Positions 15,131 to 23,033 of a stretch of 64,000 nt of DNA are shown piece by piece. Position numbers and translations under genes: made by a program. The notes beneath the pieces were generated by a model, which worked only from the letters and a program-made list of their open reading frames with translations, had not been told where the DNA came from and did no database searches. Origin of the DNA: Saccharothrix australiensis (GTDB lineage: Bacteria; Actinomycetota; Actinomycetes; Mycobacteriales; Pseudonocardiaceae); NCBI RefSeq assembly GCF_003634935.1, contig NZ_RBXO01000001.1, positions 3,683,501 through 3,747,500 of the forward strand. Reading direction: 5' to 3'. Position 1 is the first letter of the stretch, and each line of letters begins with the position of its first letter.

Positions 15131-16636
15131 ATGCCCGACCACGTGCCGGTCCTGATCGCGGGCGCGGGGCCCAGCGGCCTGACGCTCGCCGTCGAACTCG
15201 CCCGCCGCGGCGTCGACTGCCGGGTCGTCGACAAGGCGGCGGAGCCGTTCCCCGGCTCGCGCGCCAAGGGCCTGCAACCACGCACTCTGGAGGTGCTGGA
15301 AGACCTCGGGGTGCTCGACGCCGTGCTCGACGGCGGTGCGCCGTTCCCGGCCTTCCGGATGTACTCGGGGACGAAGATCCTGTGGGAGCGCGGACTGGAC
15401 GAGGTGCTCGGCACCGAGCTGCCGAGGCGCTCGCCCGACGTGCCGTACCCGCTGCCGTGGCTGATCCCGCAGTGGCGGACGGACGCGATCCTGCGCGGTC
15501 GGTTCGAGGAGCTGGGCGGCCGGGTGGAGCGGTCGACCGAGCTCGTCGGGTTCGACCAGGACGACGACGGCGTCGTCGCGACCCTGCGCCACGCCGGGCG
15601 GGACGAGCGGGTGCGCGCCGACTACCTCGTCGGCGCGGACGGCGGGCGCAGCTTCGTGCGCAAGCACGCCGGCATCCCGTTCGCGGGCACGACCCACGAC
15701 ACCGAGCGGACGCTGATCGGCGACGTCCGCGCGGACGGGGTGGAGGGGAACTTCTGCCACATGTTCACCGGCGGCGACCTGGCGAAGCGGTTCTCGCTGT
15801 GGAACCTGCCCGGCTCCGACCACTTCCAGTTCGTCGCGGCGGTCGACCCCGGCGACGAGCCCGAGCCGGGCCTGGCCGCGGTGCGGCGGATGCTGGACGA
15901 GCGGTCCGGCCGCACCGACATCCGGCTGCACGACCTGCGGTGGATCTCGCTGTACCGGATCAACGTCCGCCTGGCCGAGCGGTTCCGGGTCGGCCGGGTG
16001 CTCCTGGCGGGCGACGCCGCGCACGTGCACTCGTCGGCAGGCGGCCAGGGGCTGAACACCAGCGTCCAGGACGCGTACAACCTGGGCTGGAAGCTCGCCG
16101 CCGTGCTGGGCGGCGCGCCGGACGCCCTGCTGGACAGCTACCACGAGGAGCGGTTCCCGGTGGCGGCGGAGGTGCTCGACGTCAGCACCGCCCTGCACCG
16201 CGGCGGGTTCCGGGCGACGACCGCGCCCGCCGGGTCCGCGCCCTCGATCCACCAGCTCGACATCACCTACCGCGGCGGCCCGCTCGCCGTCGACGACCGC
16301 GTCGAGCGGGGACGCCTGCACGCCGGTGACCGCGCGCCCGACGCCCCGCTGCGCACCCCGCTCGGCGGCCGGACGCGCCTGTTCGAGGTCTTCCGGGGGC
16401 CGCGCTGGACGTCGCTGACCTTCGGGGCCGCGCCGGTCGCCGACCTCGGGCCCGGCGTGCACGCCTGCTCGGTGGCCGCGCGCGGTGGCGACCTCCTCGA
16501 CACCGACGGGCACGCGGCCCGCGCCTACGACGTGCCCGGGGGAACCCACGTCCTCGTCCGGCCCGACGGCCACGTCGGGCTGATCACCCCCGACGCCGAA
16601 CGGGTTCGCGGGTACCTGCGCGGGCTGGGGCTCTGA
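15131..16636 (+). CDS. FAD-dependent aromatic monooxygenase (PheA/TfdB type)
   Basis: 501 aa. Class A flavoprotein monooxygenase: the N-terminal GAGPSGL (GxGxxG, about residues 10-16) binds the FAD adenine; the DG motif is in DYLVGADGGRSFVRKHAGI (about 165-185); the GD motif is in RVLLAGDAAHVHSSAGGQGLNTSVQDAYNLGWKLA (about 290-325). A C-terminal thioredoxin-like remnant (about 400-500) is usual for phenol-hydroxylase-like members. It would use NAD(P)H and oxygen to hydroxylate an aromatic compound or antibiotic in the cytoplasm. Cotranscribed with the TetR repressor, so likely induced by its substrate; such pairs often act in detoxification or resistance. A tailoring role for the nearby lasso peptide is not supported. 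Confidence 0.88.
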   Translation: MPDHVPVLIAGAGPSGLTLAVELARRGVDCRVVDKAAEPFPGSRAKGLQPRTLEVLEDLGVLDAVLDGGAPFPAFRMYSGTKILWERGLDEVLGTELPRRSPDVPYPLPWLIPQWRTDAILRGRFEELGGRVERSTELVGFDQDDDGVVATLRHAGRDERVRADYLVGADGGRSFVRKHAGIPFAGTTHDTERTLIGDVRADGVEGNFCHMFTGGDLAKRFSLWNLPGSDHFQFVAAVDPGDEPEPGLAAVRRMLDERSGRTDIRLHDLRWISLYRINVRLAERFRVGRVLLAGDAAHVHSSAGGQGLNTSVQDAYNLGWKLAAVLGGAPDALLDSYHEERFPVAAEVLDVSTALHRGGFRATTAPAGSAPSIHQLDITYRGGPLAVDDRVERGRLHAGDRAPDAPLRTPLGGRTRLFEVFRGPRWTSLTFGAAPVADLGPGVHACSVAARGGDLLDTDGHAARAYDVPGGTHVLVRPDGHVGLITPDAERVRGYLRGLGL

Positions 16637-17033
16637 CGCGAGGCCGGCAGCCGGCCGCGTGGTGGCCGTGCTCGGCGGTGTCGCGGGCGGGGGCGACGTC
16701 GGGACGGGACAGGCCGCCGCGCACAGTCGATCGGGTGACGGGTGTGCGCCGTGCACAGCGCCGGCGGGCACGCGTTCCTACAGTGGCGCTCGCGCCGTTC
16801 CGGGCGGCGACGACGCGCGGTCGGTGGGTTGGTCGGTCGGGAGGCATCGTGGTTCGCAGCGCTCGCCACCTGCCGACGCGGACCGCCGGGGTGACGCGGA
16901 CCGCCGAGCCGGCTCGGCGCGGGCACGTGCGGCGGAGCATGATCGGGGTCCGGTCCCGACCGGTCGCCGCCCCACCGCCCGGCCGGGGCGGCGGCGCGGG
17001 CCGGGTGCGGCGGGGTCGAGCGGGAGGCAGTCG
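16637..17033. other. 397-bp intergenic region upstream of the hydantoinase-like operon
   Basis: No convincing gene. It should contain the promoter of the gene at 17034. The stretch GGGTGTGCGCCGTGCACA at 16740-16757 resembles a dyad at 25177-25198 in front of the hyuA gene (GGGTGTAGCGCCGCACACA) and may be a shared regulator site. Confidence 0.45.
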
Positions 17034-18320
17034 GTGCGGATCGGTGTGCGGTTGACGCCCGACCTCGCGCACGGCGCGCTGGTGGACGGCGGCGCGCTGG
17101 TCGCGGCGGGTTCCGGCGCGCCGGACGAGCTGCCCGCGCGGCTGGCGGGCGGGCGGCGGGTCGACACCGTCACCTGGGACGTCTCCGCCGTGCTGGACGC
17201 CTCGCTCGGGTCGGTGACGGGCCGCGTCGCGGCGGTGCGGGTGCTGCCCGGCGTCACGCGCGCCGCCGCGCTCGACGGGCACCCGTCGGCGCTGGTGCGC
17301 GCGCTGGTCGGCTGGCGCGCCCGCGTCACCGGCGGGCACGACCTGTTCGGCGCGGAGCTGGCGCCGCTGGACCTCGACGCGGGCCGGGCCGCCGAGCTGG
17401 CCGCCGCGGGCGGCCTGGACACCCTCGCGATCACCGCGACCGGTGCGGTGGGCCGGGCCGACCACGAGCGGGAGGTCGCCGCCAGGGTGCTCGCCCGCCG
17501 ACCCGGCCTGCGCCTGTGCCTGTCCTGCGAGGTGGGCGGACCCGGCCTGCTGGAGCGGGAGGCGGCCACCGTGCTCAACGCCGCGCTGCTGGACGTCGCC
17601 GACGAGCTGGTCGACCGGTGCGCGGCGGCCACCGCCGCCCTGCCGGGCGAGGTGACCTGCGGGTTCGTCACCGGCGAGGGCGGGCGGGTGTCGGCGGAGC
17701 GGCTGCGCTCGCTGCCCGTGCTGGGACTGGGCGCGGGCGACGCCGCCCGGCTGTCCGGCGCGGCGGTCCTGGGCGGGGCGGCCGACGCCGCGGTGGTCCT
17801 GGTGGGACGGGAGGAGATCGCCGTCGGGCACGTGCGCGACGGCCTGCCGCGGGTGGAACCCGACCTGGCCGGGCCGCACGGCGTGCGGTTGGCCGCGCCC
17901 CGGCCGGCGCTGACCGGGTGGCCCGCCGGGGCGGTGGCGGCGGTCGCGGCCGATCTCGCCGGGCACGAGCCGCAACGCGCCGTGGTCGTCGTGCCCGACG
18001 ACGCCGAGGACGTGGCGGCCGGGTTGCTCGCGGGCGGCGGGTGGACGCCGGTGGTGGTCCGGCCGGCCGCCGACCCCGGCGCGGTCGGCGCGGCGTGCGC
18101 ACGCGCGGGCGCGTGGCTGGACGTCGTCGCGACCGCCGAGACCGCCGACGAGCTGGACCGGCTGCGCGAGCGGGTCCGGCAGCGGGCGCTGACCGTGGTG
18201 GCCACCAGTGGCGCGGCGCCGGGTGAGGAGGCCAGGGTCGTGGAGTCCACCGCCCGGCCGGTGGCCTACCTGCGCAGCGGCGTCTACCGCCTGCACGTCC
18301 GGGCGACCGGCGCGTCGTGA
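17034..18320 (+). CDS. degenerate hydantoinase A/oxoprolinase-like protein
   Basis: 428 aa from GTG 17034 (GGGAGG upstream). It follows the hydantoinase-A/oxoprolinase N-terminal layout: RIGVRLTPDLAHGALVDGG at the start, a GGHDLFG-LAPLD segment, LAITATGAVGRADHEREVAARVL, and CEVGGPGLLEREAATVLNAALL (compare SHEIG-GLLERENATVLNAAL in active members). However, the DxGGTxTD phosphate loop is replaced by VRLTPDLAHGAL, and the second VDVGGTTTD loop by VVLVGREEIAVG. It probably no longer binds ATP in the usual way. It is shorter than full HyuA (about 500-700 aa). The next gene (DUF917) is its usual partner. Confidence 0.7.
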   Translation: MRIGVRLTPDLAHGALVDGGALVAAGSGAPDELPARLAGGRRVDTVTWDVSAVLDASLGSVTGRVAAVRVLPGVTRAAALDGHPSALVRALVGWRARVTGGHDLFGAELAPLDLDAGRAAELAAAGGLDTLAITATGAVGRADHEREVAARVLARRPGLRLCLSCEVGGPGLLEREAATVLNAALLDVADELVDRCAAATAALPGEVTCGFVTGEGGRVSAERLRSLPVLGLGAGDAARLSGAAVLGGAADAAVVLVGREEIAVGHVRDGLPRVEPDLAGPHGVRLAAPRPALTGWPAGAVAAVAADLAGHEPQRAVVVVPDDAEDVAAGLLAGGGWTPVVVRPAADPGAVGAACARAGAWLDVVATAETADELDRLRERVRQRALTVVATSGAAPGEEARVVESTARPVAYLRSGVYRLHVRATGAS

Positions 18321-18330
18321 GGGGCGCGTC

Positions 18331-19413
18331 GTGAGGGAGCTGTCGGCCGCCGACCTGCCCGCCCTGCTGGCGGGCAGCGGGTTGTTGAGCGCGTCCAGCG
18401 GGTTCGTCGTGGACGGCTGCCTGGACTGGGTCGCGGAGCTGCTGGACCGGCACGGCCCGGTGCCGCTGGTCGACGCGGCGGACCTGCCGCCGGACAGCCC
18501 GTGCGCGGCGATCGCCGTGGTGGGTTCGGTGACCGCGCTCGCGGAGCTGCCGCCCGCGGGCGACGAGCCGGAACGCGCCGTGCGGGCGCTGGAGGCCCGG
18601 CTCGGGCACGCCCTGCGGGCGGTGCTGCCGCTGGCCGCCGCGACGGTGAACGCGCTGTTCCCCGTCGCCGCCGCCGCGATGACGGGCCTGCCGCTGGTGG
18701 ACTGCGACGGGATGGGGCGCGTGCTCCCGCTGATCCAGCAGAGCACCTACGCCCTGGCGGGGCTGCCGCTGACGCCGCTGGCCGCGGTGGGCGCGGCGGG
18801 CGACGTGGTCGTGGTGGACGCGGTCGGCACCCGCGCCGACCCGCTGCTCCGGGCCGCCGTGAACACCGCGGGCGGCTGGATGCTGTGCGCCCTGAACCCC
18901 ACCACCGCAGGCCGCCTGCCGGGTGCGGCCATCCCCGGCGCGGTGAGCAGGCTCGTCGACGTCGGCCGCGTCCTGCGCACCGTCGCCGACCACACCGCGA
19001 TGCTGGACGACCTGGCCCGCGTGCTGGGCGCGAAGCCGCTGGGCGGCGGCCGGGTCGTGGAGCTGTCGCACGACACCCGGCCCGCCGGCTCGGGGCTGCC
19101 CGCGAACCCGGTCAGCGTGGCGATCGTGGAGCACGCCGGCGGCGGGCGGTTGATCAGGCTGGAGGCCCGGAACGAGTTCCTGCTGGCCACCGTCGACGGC
19201 GCGGTCGCCGCGGCGGTGCCGGACCTGCTGTGCCTGCTGGACCGGCGGGAACGGCGCGTCCTCGACCCCGGCAGCGTCGCCGTGGGCGACCACGTCGACG
19301 TGCTGGTGGTGCCGGCCGCCCCGATCTGGCACACGCCCGAAGGTCTGCGGCTCGCGGGTCCCGGCGCGTTCGGCTTCCCGGTCGGGCACCCGCGGCAGGG
19401 TGACGGGCGATGA
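18331..19413 (+). CDS. DUF917 / S-methyl-thiohydantoin desulfurase-like protein
   Basis: 360 aa from GTG 18331, 10 nt after the previous stop. It matches the DUF917 family: LSAADLPALLAGSGLLSASSGFVVDG near the start (normally a GTGGGG motif, here changed to SSGF), NALFPVAAAAMTGLPLVDCDGMGRVLPLIQQ in the middle, and a C-terminal beta-rich half ending NEFLLATVDGAVAAAVPDLLCLLD. Members are encoded beside hydantoinase-A-like proteins; one characterised group desulfurises S-methyl thiohydantoin. The altered N-terminal glycine motif and the degenerate partner suggest a divergent or changed function. Cytoplasmic. Confidence 0.75.
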   Translation: MRELSAADLPALLAGSGLLSASSGFVVDGCLDWVAELLDRHGPVPLVDAADLPPDSPCAAIAVVGSVTALAELPPAGDEPERAVRALEARLGHALRAVLPLAAATVNALFPVAAAAMTGLPLVDCDGMGRVLPLIQQSTYALAGLPLTPLAAVGAAGDVVVVDAVGTRADPLLRAAVNTAGGWMLCALNPTTAGRLPGAAIPGAVSRLVDVGRVLRTVADHTAMLDDLARVLGAKPLGGGRVVELSHDTRPAGSGLPANPVSVAIVEHAGGGRLIRLEARNEFLLATVDGAVAAAVPDLLCLLDRRERRVLDPGSVAVGDHVDVLVVPAAPIWHTPEGLRLAGPGAFGFPVGHPRQGDGR

Positions 19414-19489
19414 GCGCGCCATCCACCGGGGAACCCCTTGTCGCGCACCGGCTTTCCCGGATCGGTGGACACCGCGGAGGTAGCGCGCC

Positions 19490-20959
19490 GTGAGCAGCCG
19501 CGTCCGGGAAGAGCTGTCCGTGGCCGAGCTGGTCCACTACGGACCCCTGGGCCGGGCCCGCGCCCTGGTCACCGCGGACCTGGACCGCCGGGTGTCGGTG
19601 GTGGAGCTGGTCGGCGAGCTGGACCAGGTCCGCCGCTGCCGCCCCCACACCGCCATCGTCCTGCACCACGCGGCGGCCCACGGCGTCTGGGCGGTGGAGT
19701 CGGCGCTGCGCCTGGCGTGGGAGCGCGGCGCGTCCTGCGTGGTGGCCCCGGAGGACGTCGGCGTGCCCGCGTCGACCGTGCAGCTCGCGGAACGCCTGCG
19801 GGTGGCCCTGTTCACGGTGTCCGACGACCCCGCCCGGTACGCGCTGGACCTGGCGGGCGCGATCGCGAGCCCGTCCGCCGCCCGCGCCGTGCTGACCGCC
19901 CGGTGCGCCGAGCTGTTCGGCGAGCGCGGCGGCCTGCGCGGCATCGTCGGCGTCGTCAACGCGGAGGTGCCCGGTGTGTCGGCGGCGCTGCTGGGCACCG
20001 ACGGCCGGGTGCTGGCGGGGCGGTCCGCCGCCGCCACCGATCCCGTGCTGCGCGTGCCGGTGCCGGGACCGGACGGCCGGCCGTGGGCGGAACTGGTCGC
20101 GCGGCTGTCCACCGACTCGCCCGGTCGTGTCGAGGTGGTCCGGACCATCCTGCAACTGGCGAGGGCGCCGCTGGCCGCCGCGGTCGCGCGCAGCCGCCTG
20201 GCGCTGGCCGACCGCGTGGCCAAGGACCAGTTGATCCTCGCGGCCCTGCTGCGCGACGAGCCGTCGCCGGAGGCCGAGCAGGCCGCCGCGGACGCGGGCT
20301 GGCGGCCGACGGGGAACCACGTGGCCGTGGCGCTGCGGGCGGAGGGCGTGCCCGTCGCGGACGCGACACCGGGCCTGGTCGCGCACTGGCAGGAGACCTT
20401 CCACACCCGTCCGCTGATACCCACGGCCGACGGGTGGGTGACGTGGTGGACCGGCGACGAGGTCACGCCGGGGGGAGTGGCCCGCGCGGTGGAGAGGGGT
20501 CTGTCCCGCCTGTCCGCGCCCGTCGCACTGGCGGCCGGCGTCGGGCGGGCGGGCCGCGACCTGCCGGGCCTGCGCCGCTCGCTGACCGAGGCGGGGCTGG
20601 CCGCCGCCCTGGCGGGCCGCGTCGAGGGCTCCCGCGTCCAGTGCTTCGCCGACCTGGGTCCGCGCGTGGTCCTGGCGTGCCTGCCCGTGGCGGAGGTCGC
20701 GGCGGCGGCGGGCGTGGCGCTGCGGGAGGTGGTCGAGTCGCCGGACGGGCGGACGCTGGTGGCGACCATCGCCGCGGTGCTGGACTGCGGCGGGTCGACC
20801 GGGCAGGCGGGGGCACGGCTGGGCGTGCACCGGAACACGGTGATCGGCCGCCTGGACCGGTTGCGGGCCAAGGGGATCGACCTCGACGTGCCGGAACGGC
20901 GGCTGGCCCTGCACATCGCCTGCTACGCCCTGCTGAACGCGCAGCCGCCCTCCCGGTGA
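19490..20959 (+). CDS. PucR-family transcriptional regulator
   Basis: 489 aa from GTG 19490 (GGAGG upstream at 19475-19479). The N-terminal about 110 residues resemble the PucR purine-catabolism domain (VAELVHYGPLGRARALVTADLDRRVSVVELVGELD). The middle is a GGDEF-like/CdaR region (ALRAEGVPVADATPGLVAHWQETF). The C-terminus is the PucR helix-turn-helix (IAAVLDCGGSTGQAGARLGVHRNTVIGRLDRL, about residues 430-465). PucR proteins usually activate purine, hydantoin or allantoin breakdown genes. Here it sits between the DUF917 operon and the convergent HyuB-HyuA operon, so it likely controls one or both. Confidence 0.88.
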   Translation: MSSRVREELSVAELVHYGPLGRARALVTADLDRRVSVVELVGELDQVRRCRPHTAIVLHHAAAHGVWAVESALRLAWERGASCVVAPEDVGVPASTVQLAERLRVALFTVSDDPARYALDLAGAIASPSAARAVLTARCAELFGERGGLRGIVGVVNAEVPGVSAALLGTDGRVLAGRSAAATDPVLRVPVPGPDGRPWAELVARLSTDSPGRVEVVRTILQLARAPLAAAVARSRLALADRVAKDQLILAALLRDEPSPEAEQAAADAGWRPTGNHVAVALRAEGVPVADATPGLVAHWQETFHTRPLIPTADGWVTWWTGDEVTPGGVARAVERGLSRLSAPVALAAGVGRAGRDLPGLRRSLTEAGLAAALAGRVEGSRVQCFADLGPRVVLACLPVAEVAAAAGVALREVVESPDGRTLVATIAAVLDCGGSTGQAGARLGVHRNTVIGRLDRLRAKGIDLDVPERRLALHIACYALLNAQPPSR

Positions 20960-21008
20960 CGGGCCGTCGCGGGGGGTCGAGCCGTGTTGCGTCACGGGTA
21001 CCCGGATC

Positions 21009-21347
21009 GTGTGCCTCCGGAGCGATGGCCGCCGCCCGGCCGGTCGACTCCTCCGCGCGGTCCAGGTGCTCGGGAGCGGAACCACGGGCGAGTGGGCAGT
21101 TGAACTGCCCGAACCGTTGGCATCGGTCGTGGACTACCTCGGGGACGAGCAGGAGTTCGTGCCCACTGCCGAGCTGGTCGAGGCGTTGCAGGTCGAGGCC
21201 ACCGCGTTCGGCCGGGAGATGGGCGAGCCGGGGTGCCGGCCGGTGCGGCGGTACGTACCCGATGGGGATGGCGTGCGGCGGGTGCGTGGCTACCTCGCGG
21301 CGGACATCCGCGCGGCTGTCGACCACGTCGGCGCTGCCGAGGGGTGA
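21009..21347 (+). pseudogene. remnant of a DUF3631-type replication/helicase protein C-terminus
   Basis: A frame of 112 codons without a clear ribosome binding site. The segment LASVVDYLGDEQEFVPTAELVEAL, GCRPVRRYVPDGDGVRRVRGYLAADIRAAV has the form of the DUF3631 C-terminal domain seen at the end of actinobacterial phage/plasmid or integrative-element helicase-like proteins (FxxTxxLxxxL, then RGYxxxDxxxA). The rest of the protein, including its ATPase part, is absent. Most likely a leftover of a lost mobile element; it could also be a small expressed gene. Confidence 0.45.
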
Positions 21348-21367
21348 CCGGGCGGGCCACCCCTCGG
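21337..21367. terminator. hairpin terminator
   Basis: 10-bp perfect stem CCGAGGGGTG / CACCCCTCGG with an 11-nt loop, directly after the stop of hyuB (minus strand, ends 21375). Confidence 0.6.
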
Positions 21368-21374
21368 CGCGGGG

Positions 21375-23033
21375 TCACACCCCGTGGACCGCCGCCGCCC
21401 GTTCGGGCGTCACGTGCCCGTCGGCGATGTCGGCCCGCACCGCCGCCGGGTCGCGGTCGGCGGGCGGGCCGTAGCCGCCGCCACCGCCCGTGGCGCAGCG
21501 GATCGTGTCACCGGCCTTGAGCGCCAGGCCGTTGCACTTCAGCAACCGCCGCTCGTCCGGCCGGCCCTCGTTGATCACGACCTCCGGCGGCGCCGCGTCC
21601 GAGCCGCCGAACAGGCCCCAGGCCGGGGTCGTCGAGCGCTCGAACCACAGCGACACCGTGCAGTCCTGCTGGGCCACGTACTCGCGCACGACGCCGTTGC
21701 CGCCGCGCCAGCGGCCCGCGCCGCCCGAGTCCGGCCGGATGGCGTACTCGGTGATCCGGAACGGGTAGCGGGTCTCGAACACCTCGATCGGGATGTCCTT
21801 CAGCGACCCGTTGACGTTGTTGATCAGCGCGCTCTCGCCGTCCGAGCCCTCCCACGCGCCCCAGCCGCCGAGCGTGGCCTCCAGGCTCACGTAGTCGCGG
21901 CCGTGCCGCGCGTCGCGACCGGCCAGCAGCACGATCATCGAGTCGCCGTGGCTCGCGGCGGCCACGCGCTCGGGCATGGCGGGCGCGAGCGCCTTGGCGA
22001 CCAGGTCGATCAGCAGGCCCAGGTGGGAGAAGTACCACTGGCAGGCGGCCGGCGCCTGCGCCCCGAACACCGAGCCCTCCCGCACCCGCACGGTCATCGG
22101 CCGGAACGAGCCGCCGTTGCCCGGCACGTCCGGGCTCACCAGCAGCTTGTACCCCACCCGGCACGCCGACACCGTCTGCGCCGTGCCGCAGTTGACCGGG
22201 CCGACCGTCTGGTCGGCCGACTCGGTCACGTCGAACTCCAGGCTCTCCCCGGACACCGTGATCGCCAGCTTCACCGGCACCGGCGTGGCCAGGTCGACGC
22301 CGTCGTTGTCCAGGAAGCCCTCGGCCCGGTAGACGCCGTCGGGGATGGCCCGGATCACCTCGCGCTCCAAGCGCTCGGTCTGCGCGAAGATCTCGTCGCG
22401 CGCCGCGCGCACCGTCTCCAGGCCCCAGCGCCCCACGATCTCGGCGAGCCGGGCCTGGCCCATCTTGATGGTGGCGATCATGGCGTGCATGTCGCCGCTG
22501 GTCGGGTACGGGAAGCGGACGTTGGTGGCGATGGTGTCGATCACCGCGGCCACCTCCCGGCCGCCCTCCACCAGCTTCTGCGGTCCCAGCCGCAGCCCCT
22601 CCTGGAAGATGTTCACCGAGTCCATCGACCCGCCGGGGTCCTTGGAGCCCACGTCGATCCAGTGGGCGCGGGTGGCGGTGAAGCCGACCAGCCCGCCGTC
22701 CACGAACACGGGACCGAAGATGGTGACGTCGTTGAGGTGCGTGCCGCCCAGGTAGCTGTCGTTGAGGATCCAGACGTCGTCGGGCTGCCACACCTCCCGG
22801 CCGAACCGCTGCTCGGTGGCCAGCGTGCAGGTCTCCAGGTTGCCCAGGAAGATCGGCAGGCCCGCGGACTGGCCGAGCACCTGGTGCTCGTCGTCGAGCA
22901 GGGCCACCACGCAGTCGCCGCACTCGTAGATGATCGGGGTGTAGGCCGACCGGATGAGGGTCGCGTTCATGTCGTCGGCCGCCGAGGTCAGCGCGTTGCG
23001 GATGATCTCGACGACCACCGGGTCGATGCTCAT
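21375..23033 (-). CDS. hyuB: hydantoinase B / oxoprolinase beta-like subunit
   Basis: 552 aa. Starts MSIDPVVVEIIRNALTSAADDMNATLIRSAYTPIIYE, the classic HyuB N-terminus, followed by HTP-type segments (GDCVVALLDDEHQVLGQSAGLPIFLGNLETC), NDSYLGGTHLNDVTIFGPVF (metal-binding GGTHxxD), and C-terminal RPDSGGAGRWRGGNGVVREY and TGGGGGYGPPADRDP. Works as a complex with HyuA in ATP-dependent opening of hydantoin or oxoproline-type rings, or as acetone carboxylase-type subunits. It overlaps the hyuA stop by ATGA, so stoichiometric coupling is expected. The substrate cannot be read from the sequence. Confidence 0.92.
   Translation of the reverse strand: MSIDPVVVEIIRNALTSAADDMNATLIRSAYTPIIYECGDCVVALLDDEHQVLGQSAGLPIFLGNLETCTLATEQRFGREVWQPDDVWILNDSYLGGTHLNDVTIFGPVFVDGGLVGFTATRAHWIDVGSKDPGGSMDSVNIFQEGLRLGPQKLVEGGREVAAVIDTIATNVRFPYPTSGDMHAMIATIKMGQARLAEIVGRWGLETVRAARDEIFAQTERLEREVIRAIPDGVYRAEGFLDNDGVDLATPVPVKLAITVSGESLEFDVTESADQTVGPVNCGTAQTVSACRVGYKLLVSPDVPGNGGSFRPMTVRVREGSVFGAQAPAACQWYFSHLGLLIDLVAKALAPAMPERVAAASHGDSMIVLLAGRDARHGRDYVSLEATLGGWGAWEGSDGESALINNVNGSLKDIPIEVFETRYPFRITEYAIRPDSGGAGRWRGGNGVVREYVAQQDCTVSLWFERSTTPAWGLFGGSDAAPPEVVINEGRPDERRLLKCNGLALKAGDTIRCATGGGGGYGPPADRDPAAVRADIADGHVTPERAAAVHGV

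Noticed and set aside
14549-16636. TetR-monooxygenase pair as lasso tailoring genes
   Set aside because: Opposite strand, own operator, and the enzyme belongs to the aromatic hydroxylase group acting on small molecules.
12131-16771. A 1546-codon minus-strand frame covering the lasso cyclase and the opposite strand of the TetR and monooxygenase genes
   Set aside because: Only the cyclase part (12131-14011) has family motifs; the upstream part is antisense to two well-supported plus-strand genes and is an effect of high GC at third positions.
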